Positions 32,477 to 41,307 of a stretch of 64,000 bases of DNA are shown piece by piece (position 1 is the first letter of the stretch; every line of letters starts with the position of its first letter). Under the pieces are notes generated by a model. That model saw nothing but the letters and a program-made list of their open reading frames with translations, ran no database searches and was not told where the DNA came from. The position numbers were made by a program, and so were the translations under genes. This DNA is from CAZOEL01 sp964578835 (GTDB lineage Bacteria; Desulfobacterota; Syntrophobacteria; Syntrophobacterales; Syntrophobacteraceae), in the NCBI GenBank assembly GCA_964578835.1, contig CAZOEL010000034.1, positions 1 to 64,000 on the forward strand, in the 5' to 3' direction.

Positions 32477-32728
32477 TTATTTATGACCATTTAATTTCGG
32501 CGCTACATCTTCTTTCGATATGGTCTTTATGTTCTTCAGGGGGTTAGGATGCATTCCAAGGAAGCGATACACTTCCCTATGAAAGCTCTCCGGCTCTGTG
32601 ATCTGGCGGATTGTGCGGCGTCCTGACGGACCATTTCCAAGCTTGTACGATCCTTGAGCAGACATTATGTCAAATCTCCGTTTGACACGCAGTGGATTGA
32701 CATTGGATCTGTTAATAAATAGATTCAC
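32477..32728 (-). pseudogene. C-terminal remnant of an IS transposase
   Basis: The readable part, RRTIRQITEPESFHREVYRF followed by LGMHPNPLKNIK, closely resembles the extreme C-terminus of IS4/IS1634-type DDE transposases (an R-Q-T-x-E-P-E-x-F-H...IY motif then NPL-K). The residues before it match nothing I recognise and no DDE catalytic region remains. I read it as a decayed fragment rather than a real small protein. The assignment is by motif memory. Confidence 0.5.
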
Positions 32729-32824
32729 ATCCGATAATTGATATTATTTCTTGCTTCTGGACGCTTTATGCTTCGTCAGCAAGGATTTTATATTGTTCCT
32801 CGACTCCAAGGGAGGGATAATCCT

Positions 32825-33097
32825 ATGGAAAAGAATGTCCATATCTGCAAGTCTTGTGGAAGGGCAGCCGGGGAGAGCGGACACCTGTGCGACCCGTCGG
32901 AGTTGGATAAAGCCTTTGTTTGTGAGCATTGTGGGCAGTCCTCTACAGACCCCAGACATATTTGTAAGCCAAAGCTTGAGAAGATCAACTTTGTCTGTGT
33001 GGCGTGTGGGCGGGTGGCTCAGCTTCCCAGTCAGTTATGTAATGCAAGGGACATAGTGCTGATGGCAAATCAGGAGCCGCCGACAAGAATTATATGA
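32825..33097 (+). CDS. Small zinc-ribbon-like protein with three CxxCG repeats
   Basis: A 90-residue protein with three similar units: CKSCGRAAGESGHLC, CEHCGQSSTDPRHIC and CVACGRVAQLPSQLC. Each has CxxCG followed about ten residues later by (H)xC, suggesting two or three bound zinc ions. GGAGG lies about nine bases before the ATG. It stands alone on the plus strand. The role is unknown, though the layout suggests a protein or nucleic acid adaptor. Confidence 0.7.
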   Translation: MEKNVHICKSCGRAAGESGHLCDPSELDKAFVCEHCGQSSTDPRHICKPKLEKINFVCVACGRVAQLPSQLCNARDIVLMANQEPPTRII

Positions 33098-33288
33098 TTT
33101 GAGCGGAGATTTTTTGCTGATTTTTCTACAAAAGCTGATATGCCTAAAGGGGTGTTTGAGACAAAAACTTCTGGCTGAGCGCTTAGCTTATGAACGGAAG
33201 TCCCCTGAACCGCCAAAAAACCGGGCTGTGCTGGCGGCGCTAATACGAATCGATAACAGTGGCGAAAAAGCAATCCCAAGCGGCTCAT

Positions 33289-33330
33289 CATCATGATCGG
33301 AATCACGACCATAACGATCCGATCATGATG
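33289..33330. terminator. Inverted repeat between convergent genes
   Basis: CATCATGATCGGA (33289-33301) and TCCGATCATGATG (33318-33330) form a perfect 13-bp stem with a 16-base loop. It lies between the plus-strand zinc-ribbon gene and the minus-strand MCP gene that ends at 33376, where a bidirectional terminator would be expected. There is no U tract, so termination is uncertain; it could instead be an operator-like palindrome. Confidence 0.4.
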
Positions 33331-33375
33331 TTGAGCTAGTGAGTATTCGAGCTTGCAGCTCATTATCTTCTTGCA

Positions 33376-35448
33376 TCAATCCAGTGAAAGAAAGAGCTTG
33401 TCCAATGATTCGAACAGCTTCTTCCTGGATGTCTCAAAAGACTTCATTTTTTCCTTGGCTTCATCTCCCCGGTGATCTTCAATCAGACTTAAGGTCTCCT
33501 TTGCGTATCGATGCACGTTTTCGTGATGCTTTCCGATTTCTAAAAAGGTTGGATCTGAGGCAAGGCGCTTTGCTTCCGGCCCGAAGTACCACTTTCCGAA
33601 ATCGCACTGTTTGTGGGAGGCAACCTCTTCGGCTTTTATGGCCAGATGGCCTCTGATTGCGGATTCGAGGCTCGATCGCCATTTGAGGTGGGCGTTCTTG
33701 ACCATTCCTATATCGAAGAGCTTCTCGCCTATATCGAACTTGCTGAGGAATCGATCGAGCCGCGCGGCAAGCGTCTCGAATTCTTCAGCATACATCCTGA
33801 CTTGAGAGCTCCTGTTGGAGATGAGCTGCGCCTCGCGGTTTACCTCCGCCACATCGCGCGCGGTGTCGTTTGCGACAACCGAGGCCTGATTCACATTTTC
33901 CGTCACCTCCTCGATGTTCATCGATGTGCGCAAGATCTTTTCGGCAATTTCTCCCGTCGTCACCGCCTGTTCTTCCGCGGCCGTCGTAATCACATGGACC
34001 ATTTTGTCGACGTCCTCGATCACTCGGAGGATTCCCCTGATTTCATCCACCGTCAAGGATGTCGCTTCTTGGATTCCATTGATCTTCTGTTGGATCTCTT
34101 CAGTCGCCGCAGCCGTTTGCCTGGCCAGGTCTTTGATCTCATTGGCTACTACAGCGAAGCCTTTGCCGGCGGCTCCTGCGCGGGCCGCCTCCATCGTGGC
34201 GTTGAGCGCCAGAAGGTTTGTCTGGGAAGAAATCTGAGTGATGGTTTCGCTGATCCGGCCGATCTCGAGAGCCGATTGTCCAAGCACGTCCAGGCGCGCG
34301 GATGCATTGTGCGCCTGTCCAACGGCATTGCGACTCACGTCTTTGGCCTTCTCCGTGTTCCTTACGATCTCTCCCACCGTCGTTCTGAGCTCTTCGGCCG
34401 ACGCGGAAATGGAATTCACATTATTTGATATGGCTTCCGTCGCAGCGGCAACGTTGGCCATATTTATGCTCAGTTCTTCAGAAGCCGCGGCTACGGAATT
34501 CGATCTGCCGGATGTCTCTTCGGCTCCCTCCAGCATTTCCTTCGATATGCCCGCCAGTTCTTTGGAAGAAACGCTCAAGGTGCTGATCCCGCCGGTGACA
34601 TCTCGAAACATGACGCACAGCTCACTCGCCATTGCGTTGAGCTCCTCCGCCATGACGCCGAATTCGTCCCTTCGGTCCAAAGACAATCTTCTCGTCAAGT
34701 TTCCGGAGGAGATAGCCTTTATGAAGTCGCTGAATCGACTGAGCGGCTTCATCATGCTGGACTGCAGGAGAAACCATACGCTGGCGCACATCACGGCCAA
34801 TAAGACGGCCGTCAGCCCAAACACATGGATTCTCGCCTGGAAGACCGCCTTGTCCGCCTCGGCCAGAGAGCTGATGATTTCAAAGGCTCCGTGGAGCTCT
34901 CCTTCTTTCCAGCCTTCCTTCACGCCCCCTACGGGATCCTTTTCTCCCTTGGGATCTCCATGACAGTACAGACAATCGCTTGTCAGACGCACCGGCTTGA
35001 AATAGCGCACTTGATTCGCTTCACGAACAACCTTCTCGGTAATTCCACTTTGTTCGAATTCTCTGAGAACTTGAGCCTCGAGGGGAGTGGGCTCGTTGTC
35101 GGGATTTCTGGGGCTGAATTTCGGCGCTTTGAATGAGTAGCCCCCCGATTCTGCGTTCTTTCTTGCAACATGCATAGCGGTCACGACGGGGACGGCTTGC
35201 AGGATGTCGGCTGCTTCGATTTGATCGAACGGCTTGAGCACACCTTTTTTTAGCTTCTCAGCCATCTCTTCTCTGGCGGCCTCAGCCATTAAAACAATGG
35301 CTCGGCTCTTGCTCAAAATCGCTCTCTCGGCCCCTTCCCGAATATCCTGGATGCGCTGCGCGGCAAAGGAAATCGATAAAATGACCAGTCCCAAAGTGCT
35401 GATCGATAGGATCTTCCATCTGATGCTGACATTTTTCAAGTTCATCAT
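33376..35448 (-). CDS. Haem-binding (DUF3365/Tll0287-like) chemoreceptor with CZB domain
   Basis: A 690-residue MCP. TM1 is near residues 10-30. The periplasmic domain (about 35-195) resembles DUF3365/Tll0287 and contains a c-type haem motif, CLYCHGDPKGEKDP. TM2 lies at about 205-230, followed by HAMP and an MCP signalling domain with tip SQTNLLALNATMEAARAG. The C-terminal CZB zinc-binding domain is intact: HLKWRSSLE, CDFGKWYFG and HHENVHRYA. It probably senses redox state or a gas through haem and modulates output through zinc; this is inference. The ATG at 35448 has AAGGGAG upstream. No che gene is adjacent, so it may feed the main array. Confidence 0.9.
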   Translation of the reverse strand: MMNLKNVSIRWKILSISTLGLVILSISFAAQRIQDIREGAERAILSKSRAIVLMAEAAREEMAEKLKKGVLKPFDQIEAADILQAVPVVTAMHVARKNAESGGYSFKAPKFSPRNPDNEPTPLEAQVLREFEQSGITEKVVREANQVRYFKPVRLTSDCLYCHGDPKGEKDPVGGVKEGWKEGELHGAFEIISSLAEADKAVFQARIHVFGLTAVLLAVMCASVWFLLQSSMMKPLSRFSDFIKAISSGNLTRRLSLDRRDEFGVMAEELNAMASELCVMFRDVTGGISTLSVSSKELAGISKEMLEGAEETSGRSNSVAAASEELSINMANVAAATEAISNNVNSISASAEELRTTVGEIVRNTEKAKDVSRNAVGQAHNASARLDVLGQSALEIGRISETITQISSQTNLLALNATMEAARAGAAGKGFAVVANEIKDLARQTAAATEEIQQKINGIQEATSLTVDEIRGILRVIEDVDKMVHVITTAAEEQAVTTGEIAEKILRTSMNIEEVTENVNQASVVANDTARDVAEVNREAQLISNRSSQVRMYAEEFETLAARLDRFLSKFDIGEKLFDIGMVKNAHLKWRSSLESAIRGHLAIKAEEVASHKQCDFGKWYFGPEAKRLASDPTFLEIGKHHENVHRYAKETLSLIEDHRGDEAKEKMKSFETSRKKLFESLDKLFLSLD

Positions 35449-35667
35449 GTAATTGCTCCCTTCGTCAGATGATTTTTCAATCCCCCCGATATGCAATTTT
35501 CGTTCTTGTTGCAGTGGATGCGTTCAAGACGTCTCATGCCGCCTAGACATGCGCGCTTCCGGCAAAAGAGAAGGCATCGCTCCGTGAGGGCAATACTCTT
35601 GATCGAGAGTCAAAAAGTCTTCGTGGCCAAAAGATTGTCAGCCGTATTTCCCATCGTATGATCGCAC

Positions 35668-35696
35668 TACCGCAAAACTCACCCGGAGCGGATCGT
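35668..35696. repeat. 29-bp repeat shared with 43429-43457
   Basis: The 29 bases beginning TACCGCAAAACTCACCCGG recur exactly at 43429. Here the element's other end was not found. It lies in the 466-base divergent gap between the haem MCP and the Mo/W enzyme. Confidence 0.6.
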
Positions 35697-35762
35697 CTGT
35701 CTCCCTCAGAGATCTACCCTATGCACACATCTTTGCCGATGTAGCATAGCAGACGATTTAGG

Positions 35763-35798
35763 GGGGCAGCCCGGGCAACTGGTTGCCCGGGCTGCCCC
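35763..35798. repeat. Perfect 17-bp-stem hairpin in a divergent intergenic region
   Basis: GGGGCAGCCCGGGCAAC (35763-35779) pairs perfectly with GTTGCCCGGGCTGCCCC (35782-35798) around a 2-base loop. It lies in the divergent gap 35449-35914, about 115 bases before the Mo/W enzyme start. It is not followed by a U tract in either direction. It could be a repeat element, an operator or an RNA hairpin in the leader. No other feature is recognised in this gap besides the 29-bp repeat. Confidence 0.55.
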
Positions 35799-35914
35799 GG
35801 ATCCTTTATAGCCCAATGCAGGCACACGGTAGAATAGGCTCTTTTCACTCGTGTTCATGGCGTGATAAAAGAATAAGCATCATCAATGTTCAATATGAGA
35901 GAGGAGAGAGCGCG

Positions 35915-38035
35915 ATGAATTCCGGCAAGCGTGTTGTCAGATCTTCCTGCCGTGGCTGCCATGGGGTTTGCCAAGTTTTGGTTCATATGGATAGAGAGAG
36001 GGTTCTCAAGGTTTCGGGAGATCCCGATAGCCCTACCAGCAGGGGATTTCTCTGTCCTAAGGGGGCCGCCGCGCCGGAGGTCCTCTATCACCCGGACCGG
36101 TTGACGCATCCGCTGCGGCGGGCGGGAGCGAGGGGGGAGAACAAGTGGGAGCAAATCTCGTGGGATGAGGCAATTTGCGAGATGACAGACCGCTTTGAGC
36201 GCATCCGAAGAGAATCCGGCTCCGAATATCTTGCTCTCGCTCAGGGCACTGGAAGACCCTACACGGAATTTACCATCCGTTTCGCCAATGCCTTCGGGAC
36301 CCCCAATTTCGTCAATCCCGGGCATCTGTGCTATCTTCCTCGAGTCATCGGAAGCGCGATCACTCTTGGACGCCTGCCAGTGAGCGATATTTATGGTTTT
36401 GGCGGCAAGACGCCCGCCTGCATCCTGAACTGGGGGTGCAACCACACGGAGACCGGCGCAGCCGACGGGATGTGCGGCGCCATGTTCAAAAAAGCTGCGC
36501 AGAAAGCGGATAAGCTCATCGTGATCGACCCAAGGCGCACGTCTCTCGCCGAAGCTGCGGATTACTGGCTCCAACTTAGGCCCGGAAGCGAATGCGCGCT
36601 CGCTCTCGCCATGATACACACGATCATTACAGAAGACCTGTACGATCACGAGTTCGTGGAGAAATATTCCTTTGGCTTCGATCGACTGGCGGAGCACGTT
36701 CGATCTTTCACTCCCGAGTGGGCGGAGCCCATAACCCGCATATCCGCCGATATGATCAGAGAGGCGGCCAGAACTTACGCTTCCATCAAGCCGGCCAGCC
36801 TGCACTGGGGCAATGGCGTCGACACCAGCGTCAATGGCTTTCAGACGGGCAGGGCGCTCCTCATCTTGATGGGGCTCACGGGAAACATCGATGTTCCCGG
36901 TGGCGATGTCCTCTGGGTGCCTCCGAAGGAGGTTAAGCCCAAATCCCCTCTGACGGATATGAGCGTTTCAGGCGCGCAGTTCCTTTCCCCGGAGAAAAAG
37001 GCGCGCATTCTAACTGGCGGCAAATATCCATTCGCTCCCAACTGCCATCCGCCTACTTTCTGGAAGTCCGTTATTTCCGGCGATCCTTACCGGGTGCGCG
37101 CCATGTGGATCATAGGATCAAATCTTCTCGTGACATCAACGCAAGGAATCGCCATCGAACAGGCGCTTCGAAACCACATGGAGTACACCGTAGTTTCGGA
37201 CCTTTTCCTTACTCCCACGGCTCAACTGGCAGACCTCGTTCTTCCGGCCGCTCACTGGCTCGAGCAGGATGATGTAGTCTATATGCATAAAATCTGGTGT
37301 GTGCTCGCTCGTAAGAAGCTGGCGCAAATCGGGGAGGCGCGCGATGACCGGGATGTCATCTTCGATGTAGCGCATCGCCTCGGGCTCCATGAGGCGTTTC
37401 CCTGGCCGGATCGGCGCGCCTATCTCGATTGGCTTCTTGACGAGAGCGGCATGAGCTTCGAAGAATTCAAGGAGAAGGATATTCTTTTGGGGGAGATGCG
37501 CTACCGCAAGTACGAAACCGAAGGATTCCCGACTCCTTCCGGGAAGTTCGAGCTCTATTCGAACATCATGGAGCATGAGGGCAGGCCTCCCTTGCCCGTC
37601 TATGTCGAACCCCCTCTCTCTCCCGTATCGACGCCTGAGCTAGCAAAGGAATATCCTTTCATTCTCATGAGCGGAACAAAGGTGCGAGAGTTTTTCCACT
37701 CGGAATTTCATCAGATTGCATCCCTGCGTGAAAGGCGTCCGCATCCTGTTGTGGAGATGCACCCCGACGCCGCGGCATCCCTTGACATTGCTGACGGCGA
37801 CTGGGTCTACGTGGAATCTCCTTTTGGACGGGCGAAGCTCAAGGCAAGATTGTTCGACGGCATTGCTCCCGATGTTGTCAACGGCGAGCATGCCTGGTGG
37901 TATCCCGAGGCTCCGGCGCCGGATCATCGATGGAAGGAATCCTGTATAAATCTGCTCTTCGGCGACGATCACTTCGATCCCGATACGGGCTCGGAACCGC
38001 TCAAGTGTTATCTCTGTAAAGTTTACAAGGCTTGA
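35915..38035 (+). CDS. Molybdopterin/tungstopterin enzyme, acetylene-hydratase-like
   Basis: A 706-residue member of the DMSO reductase superfamily. A 4Fe-4S site is formed by C12, C15, C19 and C47. The presumed metal-ligand Cys is C139 in GHLCYLP, and the MGD domains show typical segments (KLIVIDPRRTSLAEAA, TPSGKFELYS). No twin-arginine signal is present, so it is cytoplasmic. From memory, length and several blocks resemble acetylene hydratase of Pelobacter, which has a Cys ligand at 141. The catalytic Asp next to the second FeS Cys of that enzyme is His16 here, so the substrate is probably different. GAGGAGAG precedes the chosen ATG. No electron-transfer subunit gene is adjacent. Confidence 0.82.
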   Translation: MNSGKRVVRSSCRGCHGVCQVLVHMDRERVLKVSGDPDSPTSRGFLCPKGAAAPEVLYHPDRLTHPLRRAGARGENKWEQISWDEAICEMTDRFERIRRESGSEYLALAQGTGRPYTEFTIRFANAFGTPNFVNPGHLCYLPRVIGSAITLGRLPVSDIYGFGGKTPACILNWGCNHTETGAADGMCGAMFKKAAQKADKLIVIDPRRTSLAEAADYWLQLRPGSECALALAMIHTIITEDLYDHEFVEKYSFGFDRLAEHVRSFTPEWAEPITRISADMIREAARTYASIKPASLHWGNGVDTSVNGFQTGRALLILMGLTGNIDVPGGDVLWVPPKEVKPKSPLTDMSVSGAQFLSPEKKARILTGGKYPFAPNCHPPTFWKSVISGDPYRVRAMWIIGSNLLVTSTQGIAIEQALRNHMEYTVVSDLFLTPTAQLADLVLPAAHWLEQDDVVYMHKIWCVLARKKLAQIGEARDDRDVIFDVAHRLGLHEAFPWPDRRAYLDWLLDESGMSFEEFKEKDILLGEMRYRKYETEGFPTPSGKFELYSNIMEHEGRPPLPVYVEPPLSPVSTPELAKEYPFILMSGTKVREFFHSEFHQIASLRERRPHPVVEMHPDAAASLDIADGDWVYVESPFGRAKLKARLFDGIAPDVVNGEHAWWYPEAPAPDHRWKESCINLLFGDDHFDPDTGSEPLKCYLCKVYKA

Positions 38036-38039
38036 TGCG

Positions 38040-38870
38040 ATGTTCGCCGAAGCTCAGCCCCGGACCCGCGCAAAGCAAATATGTCGGAAGATTTTGGACT
38101 TCCTTATAAATATTCGAATCCTTCCTTTCATCTGGGCGGCGAGCCTCTTCATATTGCCGGCATGGATAATCCCCGGGGCATGCGCTGGAGAGATCATCAC
38201 AAATTTTCCAACGTCAGCAAAAGCTGTTGCGCTCACCTTCGATGGCTGTGAGACCAAGACGCCTTCCTTCCTTGATCGCGCCATCACAGACTTTTTGGTG
38301 AGTCATGGGATTCCCGCCACAATTTTTGTCAGTGGTAAGTTTGCACTGAGAAACAAAGAGGGTCTTGCGGAGCTCTCAAAACTCGACTTCATTGAGATTG
38401 AGAACCATTCGCTGAGCCATTATCAGCATATGGAGCGGCTTGCCGGAGCTGAAATCGAGCGGGAAGTGCTCGAGAACGAAAAGATTATTCTGGATATAAC
38501 CGGCAGGAAGCCTCGATTCTTCAGGTTTCCCGCCGGAAACTTCAATGATGAGGCGCTGCGTACGGTTGAAACGATGGGCTATCAAATTGCGCATTGGACA
38601 TTTGCAAGCGGAGACCCCGATAAGAATGAGACTGCGCAACGCCTGTCGAGGCGCGTGCTTTCCCTTACGAAGCCGGGAAGCATCCTCATCTTCCACATCA
38701 ATGGAAGGGGCTACCACACGGGCGAAGCCCTCCCCCGCATAGTGGGAGAGCTGAAGACGAGAGGCTATGAGCTTGTGAAGCTTAGCGATATTTTGTCCGA
38801 AAAAGCTTTGGGCTCCACGTTGGATCGTGGGTCAGCCAGGGATCTGCCCGTGGGAGAGGGGCGAAGATGA
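38040..38870 (+). CDS. Polysaccharide deacetylase (NodB family)
   Basis: A 276-residue exported or membrane-anchored carbohydrate esterase 4 protein. A hydrophobic signal/anchor lies at about 22-50. NodB motifs are seen: LTFDGCETK (motif 1, where the second Asp of the usual TFDDG is replaced), HSLSHYQH (motif 2), FRFPAGNFN (motif 3) and ILIFHINGRG (motif 5). It would remove acetyl or related groups from cell-wall or exopolysaccharide sugars. It lies 4 bases after the Mo/W enzyme gene and overlaps the next gene by 4 bases (ATGA). The functional link to those genes is unclear. Confidence 0.85.
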   Translation: MFAEAQPRTRAKQICRKILDFLINIRILPFIWAASLFILPAWIIPGACAGEIITNFPTSAKAVALTFDGCETKTPSFLDRAITDFLVSHGIPATIFVSGKFALRNKEGLAELSKLDFIEIENHSLSHYQHMERLAGAEIEREVLENEKIILDITGRKPRFFRFPAGNFNDEALRTVETMGYQIAHWTFASGDPDKNETAQRLSRRVLSLTKPGSILIFHINGRGYHTGEALPRIVGELKTRGYELVKLSDILSEKALGSTLDRGSARDLPVGEGRR

Positions 38871-39364
38871 TGCCGAAAAACTCCGCCTTTGCAGAAAAGA
38901 CTTTCGAGCTTGGCTCTCTTACTCTCAATCCTCTTCGGGAGAGCGAAGCGCAAGAAACGGGCAGAGTCCTTGCCGCAATGGAGCCATGGCGCACGCTTGG
39001 CTACCGACCGGATGCTTTTGCCTCTTATCTGCTGAGAGTCGATCCGTCTCTCAGCCGGTATTCCGCTCAGGCATCCGGGAAGCCGGCCGGAATAATCTGC
39101 ATAAGGCATCCCTGGCTTCTTGGACCTTACATTGAGACTCTCGCTCTTTTCGACTCGTATCAAAAGATGGGCCTGGGCCGTGAAATCATCTCCTGGATCG
39201 AGGGCGAGGCAAGAGGATCGTCTCGCAACATCTGGGCAACGGTCTCCTCGTTCAATACGAAAGCCAGATCATTCTATAAGCATTTTGGCTTTGTTGAGGC
39301 GTCATGCCTGAAAGATCTGGTCAAGCCCGGCTACGATGAGATTCTGATACGCAAACAGATTTAG
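38867..39364 (+). CDS. GNAT-family N-acetyltransferase
   Basis: A 165-residue acetyltransferase. The acetyl-CoA-binding motif A is visible as YQKMGLGREIISWIEGEAR near residue 100, followed by NIWATVSSFNTKARSFYKHF, the usual motif B. The C-terminal segment YKHFGFVEASCLKDLVKPG is typical of RimI-like members. It is translationally coupled to the deacetylase (ATGA overlap). The substrate is unknown. Confidence 0.82.
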   Translation: MMPKNSAFAEKTFELGSLTLNPLRESEAQETGRVLAAMEPWRTLGYRPDAFASYLLRVDPSLSRYSAQASGKPAGIICIRHPWLLGPYIETLALFDSYQKMGLGREIISWIEGEARGSSRNIWATVSSFNTKARSFYKHFGFVEASCLKDLVKPGYDEILIRKQI

Positions 39365-39695
39365 CTGAAAGGGAAGGCAAGTCAAAGGCGTTGCAGAGAA
39401 CACGATTTGCGCCGGCCTTCCAGGAGTCGGCGAATACACGGTAGAAAGCAGGCCTGATCATCGTCACTCCCTGTTGCGGTTCATCGAAAAGACCTTATGT
39501 AGCGCTTTCGAAATGCAGGTGGTCTGCCGCAATCCCATAATTATTTGCATTCCTTACATTTTAATGAAATATTTTACCCGCGCTCCAAGGGTTATGATGT
39601 ATTGATTCTTGCGGCGATTCATGGTACATGCGGTCCCCTATTTTGTTTCTTTCGAAGCATTTTAGCTTAATAAGCCCATGATGAGGATCTGCCGT
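39365..39695. other. Gene-free stretch with a possible HhH-GPD glycosylase scrap
   Basis: No intact gene is seen in these 331 bases. On the plus strand around 39400-39450 a short open segment reads AGLPGVGEYTVES, which resembles the helix-hairpin-helix of Nth/MutY glycosylases (LPGVGxYTA). Nothing else of that family surrounds it, so it is at most a scrap, and chance is possible. Confidence 0.25.
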
Positions 39696-40046
39696 ATGCT
39701 CAAACCTATTCTCTTGCTTGTTTTCTCCAACCTTTTCATGACATTCGCCTGGTATGGACATCTCAAGGATATGGGCGGCAAGCCCTTGTTTTTCGTTATT
39801 CTAACGAGCTGGGGGATTGCTTTCTTTGAATACATCCTGCAGGTCCCCGCCAATCGAATCGGAATTCGTTACTTTGACATCGGTCAACTCAAAGTCATTC
39901 AGGAAATGATTACAATGACTGTTTTTGCCGGTTTTGCATTTATCTATATGAAACAACCTTTGAAAGCTGATTACCTCTGGGCGTCCTTATGTCTTTTGGG
40001 AGCAGCCTACTTCATGTTCCGCGGCGGCCTCCCGACGCAGCATTGA
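39696..40046 (+). CDS. DUF486 (DMT superfamily-like) membrane protein
   Basis: A 116-residue protein with four hydrophobic helices, matching the DUF486 family (LLLVFSNLFMTFAWYGHLK at the start; EYILQVPANRIG in the middle; DYLWASLCLLGAAYFMF at the end). The start at 39696 matches the family's usual N-terminus; an ATG at 39678 is also in frame. The function is not established. It is followed at once by a MITE-like element. Confidence 0.88.
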   Translation: MLKPILLLVFSNLFMTFAWYGHLKDMGGKPLFFVILTSWGIAFFEYILQVPANRIGIRYFDIGQLKVIQEMITMTVFAGFAFIYMKQPLKADYLWASLCLLGAAYFMFRGGLPTQH

Positions 40047-40051
40047 AAGAC

Positions 40052-40251
40052 TAGCGGACCGTCAACATCCTATTTTCCGGTGGAAGCGGGCCCCCTCTCC
40101 CTCAGGGAGAGGGTCGGGGTGAGGGAAGAACTGTAGGTTGGGTTTCGCTTGTCGCTCAACCCAACCTACGCCGGCATCGGCTCCTTAATTCACCAGCATT
40201 GAGGGAGAGGGAAGAACCGCAACCGGAAGATTCAAAGTTGACGGTCCACTA
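40052..40251. mobile_element. 200-bp MITE-like element (copy B)
   Basis: The termini are imperfect inverted repeats: TAGCGGACCGTCAAC at the left and GTTGACGGTCCACTA at the right, with further similarity inward (TTCCGGTGG against CCGCAACCGGAA). The inside holds CCCTCTCCCTCAGGGAGAGG and a second hairpin, AGGTTGGGTT...AACCCAACCT. No open frame is present. A related copy, cut by the window edge, occupies 1-167. It is probably mobilised in trans or is a relic. Confidence 0.65.
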
Positions 40252-40272
40252 AAGAGCAAGGGAGAAATCCCC

Positions 40273-41289
40273 ATGCAGAGAAAAGAAGACTTCGATCCGG
40301 GTCGCTTCAAATTTAGAGGACTTCATCCGGGCATTTACCTGGGCGCCGCAAGCGACCGCTACAGTGGATGGATGGGACAAATCTACACGGAAGGTCGTTA
40401 TGAGGGAAAAGTCAGCAAAAGGAGCCATAGAGTAGGCAAAAAGACTTTCAAGCAGGAAGTCCTTCCATTGGAAAGCCTCGAAGAGTACTTTGAGCACTTC
40501 CGGGCGCTCGAAGTGGATTACACATTCTATAGCCCCCTCTTGAATGAGGGCGGAGAGCCCACACGAAGTTATCATACGCTCAAAGAGTACGGAGAAAGGC
40601 TGTCAGAAGGAGACTTCCTCCTGCTCAAAGTCCCGCAGGCAGTCTTTGCCCAAAAGATTCTCTATGGATCGACATACAGGCAAAATCCCGATTATCTGTC
40701 GCCCGAGATCTTCAGGAGATCGTTCTATGAGCCCGCGCTGAGCCTACTGGGCTCGAACCTCAGAGGCTTCATTTTCGAACAGGAATATCAACGCCTGGGT
40801 GAGCGCGTTCCCGCAAAGCGTTTTGCAGAAGAGCTGGATGCGTTTTTTGAGAGCGTTCCTGAAGACAACCGTTACCACGTTGAGCTTCGCACCGATTCAT
40901 ACCTGGTCAAACCGGTATTTGACGTGCTCGAAAAGCATGGGGTGGGGCAGGTGCTTTCTCATTGGACTTGGCTCCCGCCGCTTCGGAAACAATTCGAAAA
41001 AGCCGAGAGCCGCTTTTTCAACTCGGGTGACCAATGCGTAGTACGGCTCATGACGCCAAGGGGAGTTCGCTACGAAGACGCATACGCCATGGCGCATCCT
41101 TTCGACAGGCTCGTCGATGGAATGCTGCAGCCGGAAATGATCGAAGAGACGCTCGAGCTTATGCATATCGCCGTAAGCCGTGGAAAAAGCATGAACGTGA
41201 TCATCAACAATCGGTCGGGCGGAAACACTCCTCTCATAGCCAGGAAAATTGCCGAAGGATTCGCTTCCCCGGAAAGTCTGACACCCTAA
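40273..41289 (+). CDS. DUF72 family protein
   Basis: A 338-residue protein of the DUF72 (YecE-like) TIM-barrel family. Visible features are the N-terminal LGAASDRYSGWMGQIYT, the conserved EVDYTFYSP, FLLLKVPQAVFA and HVELRTDSYL. The family is widespread but its reaction is unknown. The start directly follows the MITE-like element, with AAGGGAGAAA upstream. The DUF3786 gene follows after 18 bases. Confidence 0.85.
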   Translation: MQRKEDFDPGRFKFRGLHPGIYLGAASDRYSGWMGQIYTEGRYEGKVSKRSHRVGKKTFKQEVLPLESLEEYFEHFRALEVDYTFYSPLLNEGGEPTRSYHTLKEYGERLSEGDFLLLKVPQAVFAQKILYGSTYRQNPDYLSPEIFRRSFYEPALSLLGSNLRGFIFEQEYQRLGERVPAKRFAEELDAFFESVPEDNRYHVELRTDSYLVKPVFDVLEKHGVGQVLSHWTWLPPLRKQFEKAESRFFNSGDQCVVRLMTPRGVRYEDAYAMAHPFDRLVDGMLQPEMIEETLELMHIAVSRGKSMNVIINNRSGGNTPLIARKIAEGFASPESLTP

Positions 41290-41307
41290 CATTGGCAGGA
41301 GGGAAAA

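Noticed and set aside
39400..39450. AGLPGVGEYTVES segment resembling a MutY/Nth helix-hairpin-helix
   Set aside because: Only about 13 residues match and nothing around them belongs to that family; chance is likely.
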